From assembly GCA_046350935.1 (NCBI GenBank), contig JAXLZK010000005.1:62001-126000 (forward strand): a stretch of 64,000 bases of DNA, read 5' to 3'. The DNA is from Nitrobium sp046350935. GTDB lineage: Bacteria; Nitrospirota; Thermodesulfovibrionia; Thermodesulfovibrionales; Dissulfurispiraceae. Below are positions 45,523 through 53,897 of the stretch, piece after piece. Every line of letters begins with the position of its first letter. Positions within the stretch are counted from its first letter, which is position 1. Below the pieces are notes generated by a model. It searched no databases. It saw only the letters and a program-made list of their open reading frames with translations, and had not been told where the DNA came from. The translations under genes and the position numbers were made by a program.

Positions 45523-45551
45523 TTGAAATCCGCGCCTTTTCGCTCTATGAT
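45523..45551 (+). promoter_or_regulatory. Sigma-70-type promoter of hsp20
   Basis: TTGAAA (45523-45528), 17-bp spacer, TATGAT (45546-45551), start near 45558 and a very short leader containing AAGGGGG. I see no sigma-32 consensus or CIRCE element here. Confidence 0.75.
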
Positions 45552-45571
45552 TTAAGTAGGAAAGGGGGTGC

Positions 45572-46060
45572 ATGATTATGACGGGCACGAAAGAACTGGT
45601 CAAAGCCGACAAAAGCAGAATGCTGACGTCTTTCGACGAGCTCGAAAAGTGGTTCGAAACCATGTGGTCGAGGCCTTCTTCGCTGTTCGGTTCGTCATTG
45701 TGGCCCGCAAGCCGCCTCATGGACATGAAGGAACTTTCTCCTTCGGTGGACATTTATGAGGAAGGCAACGAGCTGGTGATGAAAGCGGACCTTCCCGGCG
45801 TAAAGAGGGATGAGATCACGATCGATCTGTCCGGCAGTACACTGACCATCTCCGGCGAGAAGAAGCAGGAAGAAAAACTGGAGAAAGAGAATTACTACCG
45901 TTACGAGAGGTGCCATGGCTCCTTCCATCGCAGCTTCGAACTTCCCGAGGGCATTGACAGGGACAAGGTGTCTGCCCGTTTCGAGGACGGTGTCCTTGAA
46001 GTAAGGATCCCGAAGACAGAAGAGGAAGTCAGCAAAAGCAAGAAGATCCCGATCACCTGA
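45572..46060 (+). CDS. Hsp20 small heat-shock protein
   Basis: A 162-residue alpha-crystallin-type holdase that binds unfolding proteins in the cytosol. The N-terminal arm contains WFETMWSRPSS; the alpha-crystallin domain (about 55-150) shows PSVDIYEEGNELVMKADLPGVK, a RYERCHGSFHRSFELPEGID strand and FEDGVLEVRIPK. The C-terminal IPI (KKIPIT) that docks oligomers is present. ATG 45572 or the second in-frame ATG 45578 are both compatible with the AAGGGGGTG site. A strong terminator follows immediately. Confidence 0.93.
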   Translation: MIMTGTKELVKADKSRMLTSFDELEKWFETMWSRPSSLFGSSLWPASRLMDMKELSPSVDIYEEGNELVMKADLPGVKRDEITIDLSGSTLTISGEKKQEEKLEKENYYRYERCHGSFHRSFELPEGIDRDKVSARFEDGVLEVRIPKTEEEVSKSKKIPIT

Positions 46061-46077
46061 TTGATCGGGGAAAAGAT

Positions 46078-46115
46078 ATTCCCCGGGGGAGTGCTTCCCC
46101 CGGGGAATTTTTATT
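46078..46115 (+). terminator. Strong Rho-independent terminator after hsp20
   Basis: ATTCCCCGGGGGA (46078-46090) pairs with TCCCCCGGGGAAT (46096-46108), loop GTGCT, followed by TTTTATTT. It may also serve the convergent ABC ATPase gene, since the arm is AT-ended on both sides. Confidence 0.92.
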
Positions 46116-46130
46116 TCCGGGTAGAATAGC

Positions 46131-46799
46131 TTACCGCTGGGGGGAAAGGGAGCCGCTGTGCATCTTCATCTGTCGCGCTGCGTTCCGGGCGAGCTCAGAG
46201 CTGTGGGTAACAATGAGGAATGCGATACCTTTCTCCCTGTTCATTCTTTTAAACAGTTCCACAATTTCCGCCTCTGTCTCTTCATCGAGATCCCCGGTGG
46301 GCTCATCGGCAAGGATGATTTCCGGGTTGTTAATGAAGGCCCGCGCAATGGCAACCCTCCTTTGCTGCCCGCCGGAGAGCTGCGAGGGATAGGAGCGCAT
46401 CTGATCGTGCAGCCCCATACTGCCAAGGAGCTCTTTCGCATATTCCTCCGCCCCTTTGCTGCCGGTGCCGAAAACCGTTGGAAGCATCACATTCTCGAGA
46501 GCGGTGAGCGTAGGCACGAGGCTTGAGAACTGGTAAACGAAGCCGATCTTCCTGCTCCTCAGCTCTGAAAGCCGATCATCGTTTATGGTCCAGATATCCG
46601 TGCCGTCAAGGGCGACCAGGCCGGAATCAGGCCGCGTCAATCCCCCGATCAGGCTCAGGAGGGTTGTCTTGCCGCTGCCCGAATGGCCGATGATCGCCAC
46701 CATTTCTCCGCTCCTTACCGTGAAGCTCGCGTCATCTACGGCCTTCACTGTTTTGCCGCCGGAGCGGTATGTTTTCACGAGATTCTTCGCTTCGATCAT
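46131..46799 (-). CDS. ABC transporter ATP-binding protein, LolD/MacB type
   Basis: A 222-residue ATPase with Walker A GHSGSGKT, Q-loop in FVYQFSSLVPTLTALENVMLP, signature SGGQQRRVAIARAF, Walker B IILADEPTGDLD and the H-loop THSSE. It belongs to the LolD/MacB/FtsE branch that drives mechanotransmission rather than classical import. It is last in an operon of permease, TPR lipoprotein and ATPase, overlapping the TPR gene by 4 bp. Substrate is unknown; lipoprotein release, peptide or haem-related export are possible. Confidence 0.88.
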   Translation of the reverse strand: MIEAKNLVKTYRSGGKTVKAVDDASFTVRSGEMVAIIGHSGSGKTTLLSLIGGLTRPDSGLVALDGTDIWTINDDRLSELRSRKIGFVYQFSSLVPTLTALENVMLPTVFGTGSKGAEEYAKELLGSMGLHDQMRSYPSQLSGGQQRRVAIARAFINNPEIILADEPTGDLDEETEAEIVELFKRMNREKGIAFLIVTHSSELARNAARQMKMHSGSLSPQR

Positions 46800-47473
46800 G
46801 GGTGCTGCCTCTCAGACCGGGAACCGCCGCTCTCGATTTCCTTCAAAAGGGCTTCGGCAGTACCGCTGTCGATATCCGTGAGCGCCCGGTACTGCTCCAG
46901 GGCGGCCTTTATATTTCCGGCCTTCAGGTACGCGACACCGAGGTTATAGCGTGCAGAGGCATACTTCGGCCGCAACTGTATCGCCTTTTTCAGGACCGGG
47001 ATCTCTTCACCCGTTTTCCCGAGCTTTCCGTATTCCACCCCCAGGTTGTTATACGCCGGCGCATACCCGGGCAGAAGTCTCGTTGCCTTTTTCAGCGCTC
47101 CCACCGCCTCCCCGGGCCGGCTGAGATTGCCATAGGCAGTACCGATCTTAAAATACGCATATCCGTTGCCGGGTCTCAGCTCCACCACCTTTTGGTACGC
47201 CTTTATCGCCTCCTCATACTGGCCGTTACGGTCGTACAGGTCGGCAAGATGATACCACGCGTCCGCGTCACGGGGGTTTTCCTGTAGTTTTTTCTTTATT
47301 TCGGCGAATACGGAATCGGTCGAGTAGGGGTTGACCGCCTGGACCTTTCTTTCCTGCGGCTCCTCCCTTCCGCAGGAGACCATCAGGGCCAGAGGCAGGA
47401 CCGCCGCGACAGCAATAAGTAATTTTCCTATACTATTCAGCACGTTTCTCACTCCTCCCCCTCCGTTCTCCAT
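46796..47473 (-). CDS. TPR lipoprotein within an ABC transporter operon
   Basis: A 225-residue protein with a hydrophobic segment ending in LALMVSCGREE, a plausible lipobox (Cys about 35), followed by four or five TPR units (about 70-210, e.g. GQYEEAIKAYQKVVELRPGNGYAYFKIG). The ATG at 47473 overlaps the permease stop (TGATG). A GTG at 47443, 30 bases inside, has a better site (GGGGGAGGAG) and would give a conventional 215-residue lipoprotein; either start is possible. A TPR lipoprotein placed between permease and ATPase suggests an outer-membrane or periplasmic partner of the transporter. Confidence 0.75.
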   Translation of the reverse strand: MENGGGGVRNVLNSIGKLLIAVAAVLPLALMVSCGREEPQERKVQAVNPYSTDSVFAEIKKKLQENPRDADAWYHLADLYDRNGQYEEAIKAYQKVVELRPGNGYAYFKIGTAYGNLSRPGEAVGALKKATRLLPGYAPAYNNLGVEYGKLGKTGEEIPVLKKAIQLRPKYASARYNLGVAYLKAGNIKAALEQYRALTDIDSGTAEALLKEIESGGSRSERQHP

Positions 47474-48669
47474 CACTCCCCCTTCCTGATCGCCTCGTAC
47501 GGTTCCATTCTGCCCGCTGAGACCGCAGGGAGCAGCGCGGAGAGGATCCCGGTGAGTACGGAAAAGAGCAGGGCGCCGGCGATCAGGCCCGCAAGCACCT
47601 GCACGGGGGGCAGCAGATAGGGCAGTTTGAGGCTGTTCAGGATGGAAGTCTTGAGCGAGAACATCAGCAGCGAGCCGGCGCACAGCCCGATGACTCCTCC
47701 CGCCGCAGAAATGACCACCGCCTCTGCAATGACGAGCCGGAACACATGGCCCCTCTTTGCGCCCATCGCCCGTAGCAGGCCCAGCTCCCGCTGGCGCTCA
47801 TTGACCATCATGGAGAAGGCGAAGCCCATCATGAGAAGGGCCACTCCCCAAAGGAGGGCGCTCACGGCGAGGATCCCCTTCAGAAGCCCGCCCATCTGCT
47901 TCCGCACCGTGCTGATCACTTCATCAGACGCAATCGCCTTGACGCCGTCGATATCGTGCTCGATCCGCAGGGCGACCCGGTCCGGCGCAAAGTCCTCCCG
48001 CACCCGGACAAGCACCGCGGATATTCTGTCCCTCTCGAGGGAAAGGGGCTGCATCGCCTCGGTCTTCGAGTTTTCCGCCATTGTATAGGCCGCCCCCATG
48101 GTCATGAACACGGAGCGGTCGAAAAACTTCATGCCGGTGGGCTCCATCGTCCCCGCGACCGTGAAGAGGGTGCCGAAGAGGGGGATCGAATCCCCCCTGA
48201 TAAGGGGAAGCTCCCTCCCGGCAATGACCTCGCTGCCGGTCAGCGCCTTTTTCAGATGCCCCTCGATCCAGGGGGTGATGGTAAAGTCGGTCGCTGGATC
48301 GAAGGCGACGAGGAACATATCGACATTGTAGCAGCAGGTGAAGGTGGTGGGCTTGATGAAGAGCTGGGGCGAAGCGGTCCCGACCCCCTCGATGCTCCTC
48401 ACCTTCTCCAGCACGGCCCTGTCCATGTAGAAGCTCGTCGGCTCACCCGCCAGCAGGGCGGAGCGGGCTTCGGACGCATACTTTTCGGGCACGACCAGCA
48501 CATCGGCGCCGAGCCGGTAGGTGCCTATCTTCAGCGCGTTCTGCATGCTCGAAATGAAGAGGGTTGCAGAGAAGAGTGTCCCGCTCACGACGGTGACCGT
48601 CAGGAGGAGCCCAACGGTGCGCAGGATCTTTCTTCTGAGATTTTTAACGGCAAGGGAGACTATCCTCAC
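47473..48669 (-). CDS. ABC transporter permease, FtsX/MacB type
   Basis: A 398-residue permease with the MacB/FtsX topology: a first helix (about 15-38), a large periplasmic MacB_PCD domain (about 40-265), then three helices (about 272-295, 322-345, 362-385) with MMVNERQRELGLLRAMGAKRGHVFRL between them, the coupling region. The periplasmic domain has an adjacent cysteine pair (PTTFTCCYNVDMFLVAFDPATDF), a feature I associate with a subfamily of anaerobe permeases of unknown substrate. It heads the three-gene operon and is separated by a terminator from the beta-propeller gene upstream. Confidence 0.82.
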   Translation of the reverse strand: MRIVSLAVKNLRRKILRTVGLLLTVTVVSGTLFSATLFISSMQNALKIGTYRLGADVLVVPEKYASEARSALLAGEPTSFYMDRAVLEKVRSIEGVGTASPQLFIKPTTFTCCYNVDMFLVAFDPATDFTITPWIEGHLKKALTGSEVIAGRELPLIRGDSIPLFGTLFTVAGTMEPTGMKFFDRSVFMTMGAAYTMAENSKTEAMQPLSLERDRISAVLVRVREDFAPDRVALRIEHDIDGVKAIASDEVISTVRKQMGGLLKGILAVSALLWGVALLMMGFAFSMMVNERQRELGLLRAMGAKRGHVFRLVIAEAVVISAAGGVIGLCAGSLLMFSLKTSILNSLKLPYLLPPVQVLAGLIAGALLFSVLTGILSALLPAVSAGRMEPYEAIRKGE

Positions 48670-48691
48670 TCCTGTCCTCGCAGCCTTTGAA

Positions 48692-48734
48692 GGTAAAAGA
48701 AAAAGAGAGGGCAGACTGCGGTCGCGTCTGCCCT
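48692..48734 (-). terminator. Terminator of the beta-propeller gene
   Basis: AGGGCAGAC and GTCTGCCCT form a 9-bp stem (48708-48716 with 48726-48734). Read on the minus strand it is followed by CTCTTTTTCTTTT, a good T-tract. Confidence 0.8.
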
Positions 48735-48757
48735 CCGGGGAACTGACTCGGCGAGCC

Positions 48758-49864
48758 CTATTTACCGGGCTTCCAGTCGACCTCGATGCCGCAGAGCAGC
48801 GGCGACCCCTTGTCGACCTTCACTTCGATGCCGGCCGGCTTATGGCACGAAGCGCAGGCGGACACCTGCCGCACAATCGAGTAGTCCTTCATATCCATGA
48901 CGTTCAGGGTGCTGTCGTCTCCGTAGCTCCTCGACGAGAGGAGGGCGTATTTGCCGTCGGCGGTGAAGGCAAAATCGTGCGGCCGTATGGTGTCAGGCAG
49001 CACGATGCGCTTTACGATCTGGTCCTTGCCGGTATCGATAACGATGACCTGGCTCTTATGCGTACCCGGCTTCAGGCCCGGATCGAACTCGTTCGGAGCG
49101 CTCACCCAGAGCTCTTTTCCGTCCGGCGTCATCCGCGCCTGGTGGATAAAGGTCATCTCGGGGCTGGTGATCTCCTTTATCTTCTTCTTCGTCTTCCAAT
49201 CGTAGACATACACGGTGCCGGTGGGCATGTCGGTAATGTAGGCTTTCTTGTTGTTCTTCGTCCACTGGATGCCGCAGACCGCCTTGCCGACGGGCATCTT
49301 GTCCACCGTCTTTATCTTTTGCGGGTTCCACACATACACGCTGCCGTTCGCCATATCCTGGAAATAGACGTTCCCGTCGGGACCGACGATAGTGCCGCAG
49401 AACTTTTCACCTACTTTGAAGGGGCCTTCCTTCTTCCCGGTCGCAAGGTTGTACTTGTACACGTTTCCGGCCAGGGTGCCGACAACCATCACCTTGCCCC
49501 CCTTCTCGTGAATAAGCGCCTGCCCGTGGGAGCCTCCCCCTTTCTTCACCTCCTCGAAGCTCATGCCGGCGATCTTTCCTTCCATCTCGGAGCCCGCCTC
49601 GGTGAAGACGATCCTGTCTTTCTCGATATCCGTCGGCGGCTTCATGGTCCTCATGTCGATGATCGCCAGATGACCGCCGTGCCCGGCGATATAGGCGACG
49701 CCGTTAAAGGTGATATCCTTCCCCGGCGACGCCACCGTGGCCTCGATGGCCTTCGCCTTTGCGGAGCCGTCCGTTGCAGCGATGCCGTAATCAGGCGCAC
49801 TGCTCAGTGCCGCATACCCGCATGCCGCTGCCAAAACCAGAGCTACTGCCAACCTTCTCCCCAT
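48758..49864 (-). CDS. Exported beta-propeller protein with C-terminal c-type haem motif
   Basis: A 368-residue protein with a signal peptide (MGRRLAVALVLAAACGYAA) and repeated propeller blades of the YVTN/NirF/cytochrome-d1-like type (GNVYKYNLATGKKEGPF, GNVYFQDMANGSVYVWNP, TVYVYDWKTKKKIKEI, QVIVIDTGKDQIVKRI). Near the C-terminus SACASCHKPAG contains CxxCH, so one haem c is probably attached in the periplasm. AGGAGGTT precedes the ATG at 49864. The haem plus propeller suggests an electron-transfer or binding role; no enzyme partner is encoded nearby. The ABC operon follows after a terminator. Confidence 0.75.
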   Translation of the reverse strand: MGRRLAVALVLAAACGYAALSSAPDYGIAATDGSAKAKAIEATVASPGKDITFNGVAYIAGHGGHLAIIDMRTMKPPTDIEKDRIVFTEAGSEMEGKIAGMSFEEVKKGGGSHGQALIHEKGGKVMVVGTLAGNVYKYNLATGKKEGPFKVGEKFCGTIVGPDGNVYFQDMANGSVYVWNPQKIKTVDKMPVGKAVCGIQWTKNNKKAYITDMPTGTVYVYDWKTKKKIKEITSPEMTFIHQARMTPDGKELWVSAPNEFDPGLKPGTHKSQVIVIDTGKDQIVKRIVLPDTIRPHDFAFTADGKYALLSSRSYGDDSTLNVMDMKDYSIVRQVSACASCHKPAGIEVKVDKGSPLLCGIEVDWKPGK

Positions 49865-50098
49865 ACTGAACCTCCTGTTTTGTTTTTTACCGGGTTGTGC
49901 GGGAAAACGGCATCCGGTGCGCACCTTGCTGTCCGTCTGCCTGTACTCCCCGGTTTTCGTTTCCAGATTCATATATTGAATCACTTCAGCAACAATGTCA
50001 ATAGGACTGTCTGCTTTTCCCTCCAGCGCAAAGAGCATACAACGTATGTTCCTCCCTGCACCCATTCGGGATTCTGCTGTTTTTATAGTGTTTTTTTA

Positions 50099-50114
50099 TG
50101 GCATGCCGCTTGCT
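50099..50114 (+). promoter_or_regulatory. Sigma-54-type promoter of the SLH cytochrome gene
   Basis: TGGCATGCCGCTTGCT has GG (50100-50101) and GC (50112-50113) exactly 10 bp apart, as in the promoter at 7270. A palindrome CATACAACGTATG (50036-50048) lies about 60 bp upstream and could be an activator site. The start would be near 50125, giving a leader of about 170 nt with the hairpin GCCGAAGGA/TCCTTCAGGC near 50200-50226. The rest of the 49865-50295 gap holds only the divergent propeller-gene leader. Confidence 0.65.
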
Positions 50115-50295
50115 CTCTCTTATCCGTCTGGTCGGTTTCCCACGGGAGGGAGAAGAGGCGGATGCCGGAGTTATTTCCCGTGTTGATATAAAGGGGCACA
50201 GGGAAGCCGAAGGAAGAGGTCCTTCAGGCATGTACGCACAAAATCCCCTGCGGGATTACGCAAGCAGACTCTATAGTGCTCAAAGGAGGCACCCC

Positions 50296-51408
50296 ATGAA
50301 AAAACTCATCGTCGTTTTCGCAGTACTGGTCGTTTTCGCAGGCGCCAGCGTAGTCTTTGCAACACCGACGTACCTGAATACCTTCAAAAGCACCTACGGG
50401 ACATCCGGCACCGCGTTGAGCAGCTGTACCGTATGCCACGCCCCTTCCGGCCCCCCCGACCTCAACCCCTACGGGAACGACTTCCTGAACAGCGGGTTCA
50501 CATTAAGCTCCATCGAGTCGCTGGACTCCGACGGGGACGGGTCCAGCAACATGGAGGAGATCACTGCACGGACGTTCCCCGGTGATGCCTCCAGCAAGCC
50601 GGCCCCCCCTGTAAGCACAAAGACTCTCTCTGTCACGAAAATGGGGATGGGAATGGGCAGCGGTATCACCGTCACCAGCTCCCCCGCCGGAATCGACTGT
50701 GGGAGCACCTGTTCTGCCAGCTTCCCGGTAGGGACCGTCGTAACCCTTACCGCAACCGCTGCTCCCGGCTCGACTTTTTCCGGCTGGTCGGGTATCTGCA
50801 AGAACACGGATACCGTATGCACCGTCACCATGGATGCGGATGCGGCGGTGGCGGCGCATGATCTTGTGGGGAGTGCGATGCCTTTCTCCGATGTACAGCC
50901 GAACTTCTGGGCGGCCGATTACATAGAAGCGATGTACAACAACAGCCTCACCGCAGGCTGCGGAAACGGGAACTACTGCCCCGAAAACAGCGTAACGCGG
51001 GGCGAGATGGCAGCCTTTATCATCCGGGCGAAATACGGGGAGAACTTCAGCTACACGCCGACGCCCTATTTCAGCGATGTGCCTGAAACGAACCCCTACT
51101 TCAAATACGTGCAGAAGCTGAAGGACGACGGCATCACGAAGGTGAACGGCACCTTTTTCGTTGCCGATCCGGTGACGAGGAGCCAGACTGCGGCTCTGCT
51201 TGCGAGGGCGAAATACGGCGATTCTTTCACCTACTCCGCTACTCCCCACTTCTCGGACGTTCCGGCGGACCATCCCTACTTCTCCTATGTCCAGAGGATA
51301 AAGGACGACGGCATAACGGTAATGAGCGGGAATTATCTGCCCGACGATATCGTGACACAGGCGAACATGTCGGCTTTCATGTCCCGCACTTTCCTTCAGA
51401 TGCAGTAA
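50296..51408 (+). CDS. S-layer-homology protein with a single c-type haem motif
   Basis: A 370-residue secreted protein: signal peptide (about 1-22), a small cytochrome-like module with CxxCH at 44-48 (SCTVCHAP) and a calcium-type loop DSDGDG (77-82), a divergent InlB-B/Bacterial Ig-like repeat with four cysteines (about 115-185), and three SLH domains (about 195-247, 254-307, 309-362; each starting FSDV) for anchoring to the cell envelope. AAAGGAGG precedes the ATG at 50296. The architecture would place one haem at the cell surface, possibly for extracellular electron transfer, which is inference. Expression is probably from the sigma-54-type promoter. Confidence 0.78.
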   Translation: MKKLIVVFAVLVVFAGASVVFATPTYLNTFKSTYGTSGTALSSCTVCHAPSGPPDLNPYGNDFLNSGFTLSSIESLDSDGDGSSNMEEITARTFPGDASSKPAPPVSTKTLSVTKMGMGMGSGITVTSSPAGIDCGSTCSASFPVGTVVTLTATAAPGSTFSGWSGICKNTDTVCTVTMDADAAVAAHDLVGSAMPFSDVQPNFWAADYIEAMYNNSLTAGCGNGNYCPENSVTRGEMAAFIIRAKYGENFSYTPTPYFSDVPETNPYFKYVQKLKDDGITKVNGTFFVADPVTRSQTAALLARAKYGDSFTYSATPHFSDVPADHPYFSYVQRIKDDGITVMSGNYLPDDIVTQANMSAFMSRTFLQMQ

Positions 51409-51514
51409 GGCCGGGCATACGGAAAAACGCCGAGGAGGCATGATGCACGGGCGGGGGCCTCTCCGCCCGCGCGTCTTTCCCCGCCGTCCTTACCCGGCGA
51501 CGAGAAGGGGAGTA

Positions 51515-52294
51515 TCACCCGATCCGGTGGTGATGGGTGTAGACGTTGAGCCTGTCGGCCCGGATAAAGCCCACCACCGTCACGCCGTTCTTCCCGGCGA
51601 TGTCCACCGCGAGGCTGGTGGGCGCCGTCCTGCTGGCGACAACGGGAATGCCCCATTTGGCGCACTTCGAGACGATCTCCGAGGAGAGCCTCCCGCTCGC
51701 GAGCATGACCTTCCCCTCGAAGGGGATGCTCTCGAGGAGGGCGTAGCCGATGATCTTGTCCACCGCATTGTGCCTGCCGATGTCTTCAGCGATGCAGAGG
51801 ATATGCTCCCCGTCGCTCAGGCCCGCGCTGTGCACGCAGCCGGTGAGCTTGTAGAGCTCCGAGGAGTTCTGGAATTTCCTGAACAGGTGCTTCAGAGCAT
51901 CCGCACGGATACGGAACGGGTCTTCCGTCCTCTCGAGCGTCATCCTCTTGGGGAAGGTGATGCCGCCGATGCACCCCGAGGTGATCACCGCGCCCTCCAG
52001 GGAGACCTCTCCCTCGGCGGGGATGTCCACATTCACGTCGTCGCCGTACTCGATGGACATCCTCTCGGCGCACCAGCCGCCTTTAATAATGTTCTCGGTC
52101 ATGAACATCCCGACAACCAGCTCCCGCACCATCATCGGAGTGCAGTAGAGGCTCAGCAGCTCCTTCCCGTTCACGGATACGCGCAGCCTCTTCTCCACCG
52201 CGACGAAATCCTCCTGCTCCTGAAGGGAGTCCCCCGCGCTCTTCCTGATGGTGCGCTTTATGAAGCTTTGCATGGAAGCGGTGCTCCTAATCAT
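51515..52294 (-). CDS. fdhD: FdhD, sulfurtransferase for formate dehydrogenase activation
   Basis: A 259-residue protein needed to sulfurate the molybdenum/tungsten bis-MGD cofactor of formate dehydrogenases. Family motifs are present: NGKELLSLYCTPMMVRELVVGMFMTENII, the sulfur-carrying cysteine region ITSGCIGG, TGCVHSAGL, AEDIGRHNAVDKIIG and the end SRTAPTSLAVDIAGKNGVTVVGFIR. A single Cys replaces the CxxC of E. coli FdhD, as in many other bacteria. Its start lies inside the end of the upstream PAS-GAF-GAF gene (8-bp overlap). No formate dehydrogenase is in this window, so the target enzyme is encoded elsewhere. Confidence 0.93.
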   Translation of the reverse strand: MIRSTASMQSFIKRTIRKSAGDSLQEQEDFVAVEKRLRVSVNGKELLSLYCTPMMVRELVVGMFMTENIIKGGWCAERMSIEYGDDVNVDIPAEGEVSLEGAVITSGCIGGITFPKRMTLERTEDPFRIRADALKHLFRKFQNSSELYKLTGCVHSAGLSDGEHILCIAEDIGRHNAVDKIIGYALLESIPFEGKVMLASGRLSSEIVSKCAKWGIPVVASRTAPTSLAVDIAGKNGVTVVGFIRADRLNVYTHHHRIG

Positions 52295-53897
52295 GCGCCG
52301 ACGGTCTCAGGTGCTCGCTCACCATGCTCATCATCATAAGGCCGTCGTTTTTCAGTTGTTCGTACATCCGCGCGTTCTCGATGGCGGTGCCGCACACTTC
52401 CGCCAGGGATGCGGAGAAAGAGATGTCCTCTTCAGAGAAATGGCGCGGCTCGTCGGTGAGCAGCCGCAGGACGCCGATGACCGCCCCTTTCACAATGATG
52501 GGGAGCGTAAGGATGCTCTTGATTCCCTCTTCGAGAGCCTCCTTCCGGTAATGAATCCTCGGGTCGGTGGCGACGTCGTAGACGGCGACCGGGTTTGTCT
52601 GGAGCGCGTCCTGCACGTCCTCTTCACTGTCCACGGGGCCCCGCGCCAGGTAGTGTTCGCTCAGGCCGTGGGCGGCGGCCAGCTCCAGCTTCCGGCCCAC
52701 TTCGTCGAGCAGGCGGATGGTGGCCGCCTTGAGGTGCATGGCCTCGGGGAGCTTGCGAACGATGAGGTCGAGCACCTCGCTCAGACGCAGGGTGGAGCTC
52801 ACCGCCTTGGTCACCTCCTGGAATACCCGCAGGTACTCCCGGGCGCGCGACACGGTGGTTTCGAAAGTCCTCGCGTGGACAATGGCGATGGCGGCCTGCT
52901 CCGCGATGGCGGTCATGAACTTGAGGTCCTCCGCCTTATACTTCACCGGCTCGGCGGTATACATGCGCAGGACGCCGATCACTTCCTTCTTGAACTTCAC
53001 CGGGATCGAGAGGATGCTCCGGATGCCCTCCTCCTCAGCCTCCTGGCGGTACCGGGCGTCGGGGTCGGTGGCGATGTCGTAGGTCGTGACCGCCTTCCCC
53101 GCCAGGGCGTCGAAGTTGCTCGGGTCGAAGTCCACGGGTCCCTTGTTCACGTATTTTGCGCTCAGGCCGTAATAAGCGGCCACTTCGAGCTTCTGCGTGT
53201 CCTTGTTCAGGAGGCGGAGCATGCTCGCCTTCACATTCATCACCTTCACCGCGTTGGTCACGATCAGGTTCAGCACCTCGCTCAGGGAGAGGCTGGAGCT
53301 GATGGCCTTGCAGATGTTCTGGTAGCTTTCGAGGTAGACTTTCTTCTCGAAGATATTTTCGGCGCAGTCGGGGCACATGCCGTGGGTGAAGACCCCGAGG
53401 CCCTCGTCGGTGAGGTACTTCTCGATCTGCTCCCAGGAGTCCTCGCTGATGCGGATCTTCTTGCACCAGGCGCAGATGGGGATCAGCCTGTCCCGCCTCT
53501 GGTTCCGTATGTGGGCCTCCACTGCGGAGAACACGCGCGCAGTGTCGCGGAGCAGGGAGAGGACCCCCACCACCTTCTGCCCCTTGAACACGGGCGCGGC
53601 ATGCTCCTCCACATACCGTTTCATCCCGTCCTTTCCGAGGACCACGAGGGTCTTCACGACGGGTTTGGAGGACTGGAGGCAAAGGAGGGCTGGGTATTCA
53701 TAGGCGGGTATCCGGGCGCCCGACTCGTCCTCGTACCGGACCACCTCTTCGCACGGCCTCTTTCTCGTCTCGCCGGCGGCAAGCCCGGTGAGGGCTTCCA
53801 CACCCCTGTTCCAGTATTCGACCTGCTTTTCCGCATTGATGTAGTAGACGCCGTCTATAATACTGTCGAGAATCGAAAAATCGATCTTTCCGAACAT
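52287..53897 (-). CDS. Soluble sensor protein: PAS, four-Cys motif, two GAF domains
   Basis: A 536-residue cytosolic protein: PAS domain (about 5-120, IDGVYYINAEKQVEYWN), a CxxC-x29-CxxC segment (Cys142, 145, 175, 178 in LIPICAWCKKI...HGMCPDC) that could bind zinc or a metal cluster, then two GAF domains (about 193-345 and 360-520) each starting ...SSxLxLSEVLxLIV. No kinase, cyclase or DNA-binding output follows, so it must act through partners. Overlap with fdhD suggests a redox or formate-related input, which is inference. TATAAT stands five bases before the ATG and there is no Shine-Dalgarno, implying a leaderless mRNA. Confidence 0.78.
   Translation of the reverse strand: MFGKIDFSILDSIIDGVYYINAEKQVEYWNRGVEALTGLAAGETRKRPCEEVVRYEDESGARIPAYEYPALLCLQSSKPVVKTLVVLGKDGMKRYVEEHAAPVFKGQKVVGVLSLLRDTARVFSAVEAHIRNQRRDRLIPICAWCKKIRISEDSWEQIEKYLTDEGLGVFTHGMCPDCAENIFEKKVYLESYQNICKAISSSLSLSEVLNLIVTNAVKVMNVKASMLRLLNKDTQKLEVAAYYGLSAKYVNKGPVDFDPSNFDALAGKAVTTYDIATDPDARYRQEAEEEGIRSILSIPVKFKKEVIGVLRMYTAEPVKYKAEDLKFMTAIAEQAAIAIVHARTFETTVSRAREYLRVFQEVTKAVSSTLRLSEVLDLIVRKLPEAMHLKAATIRLLDEVGRKLELAAAHGLSEHYLARGPVDSEEDVQDALQTNPVAVYDVATDPRIHYRKEALEEGIKSILTLPIIVKGAVIGVLRLLTDEPRHFSEEDISFSASLAEVCGTAIENARMYEQLKNDGLMMMSMVSEHLRPSAHD

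Noticed and set aside
45389..45571. Heat-shock control element (CIRCE or sigma-32 promoter) for hsp20
   Set aside because: No CIRCE inverted repeat; the promoter fits sigma-70 better than sigma-32.
50125..50295. c-di-GMP or cGAMP (GEMM) riboswitch before the SLH haem gene
   Set aside because: GCACAGGGAAGCC resembles the GEMM start, but the tetraloop, ACGCAAAGCC segment and receptor do not follow in order.
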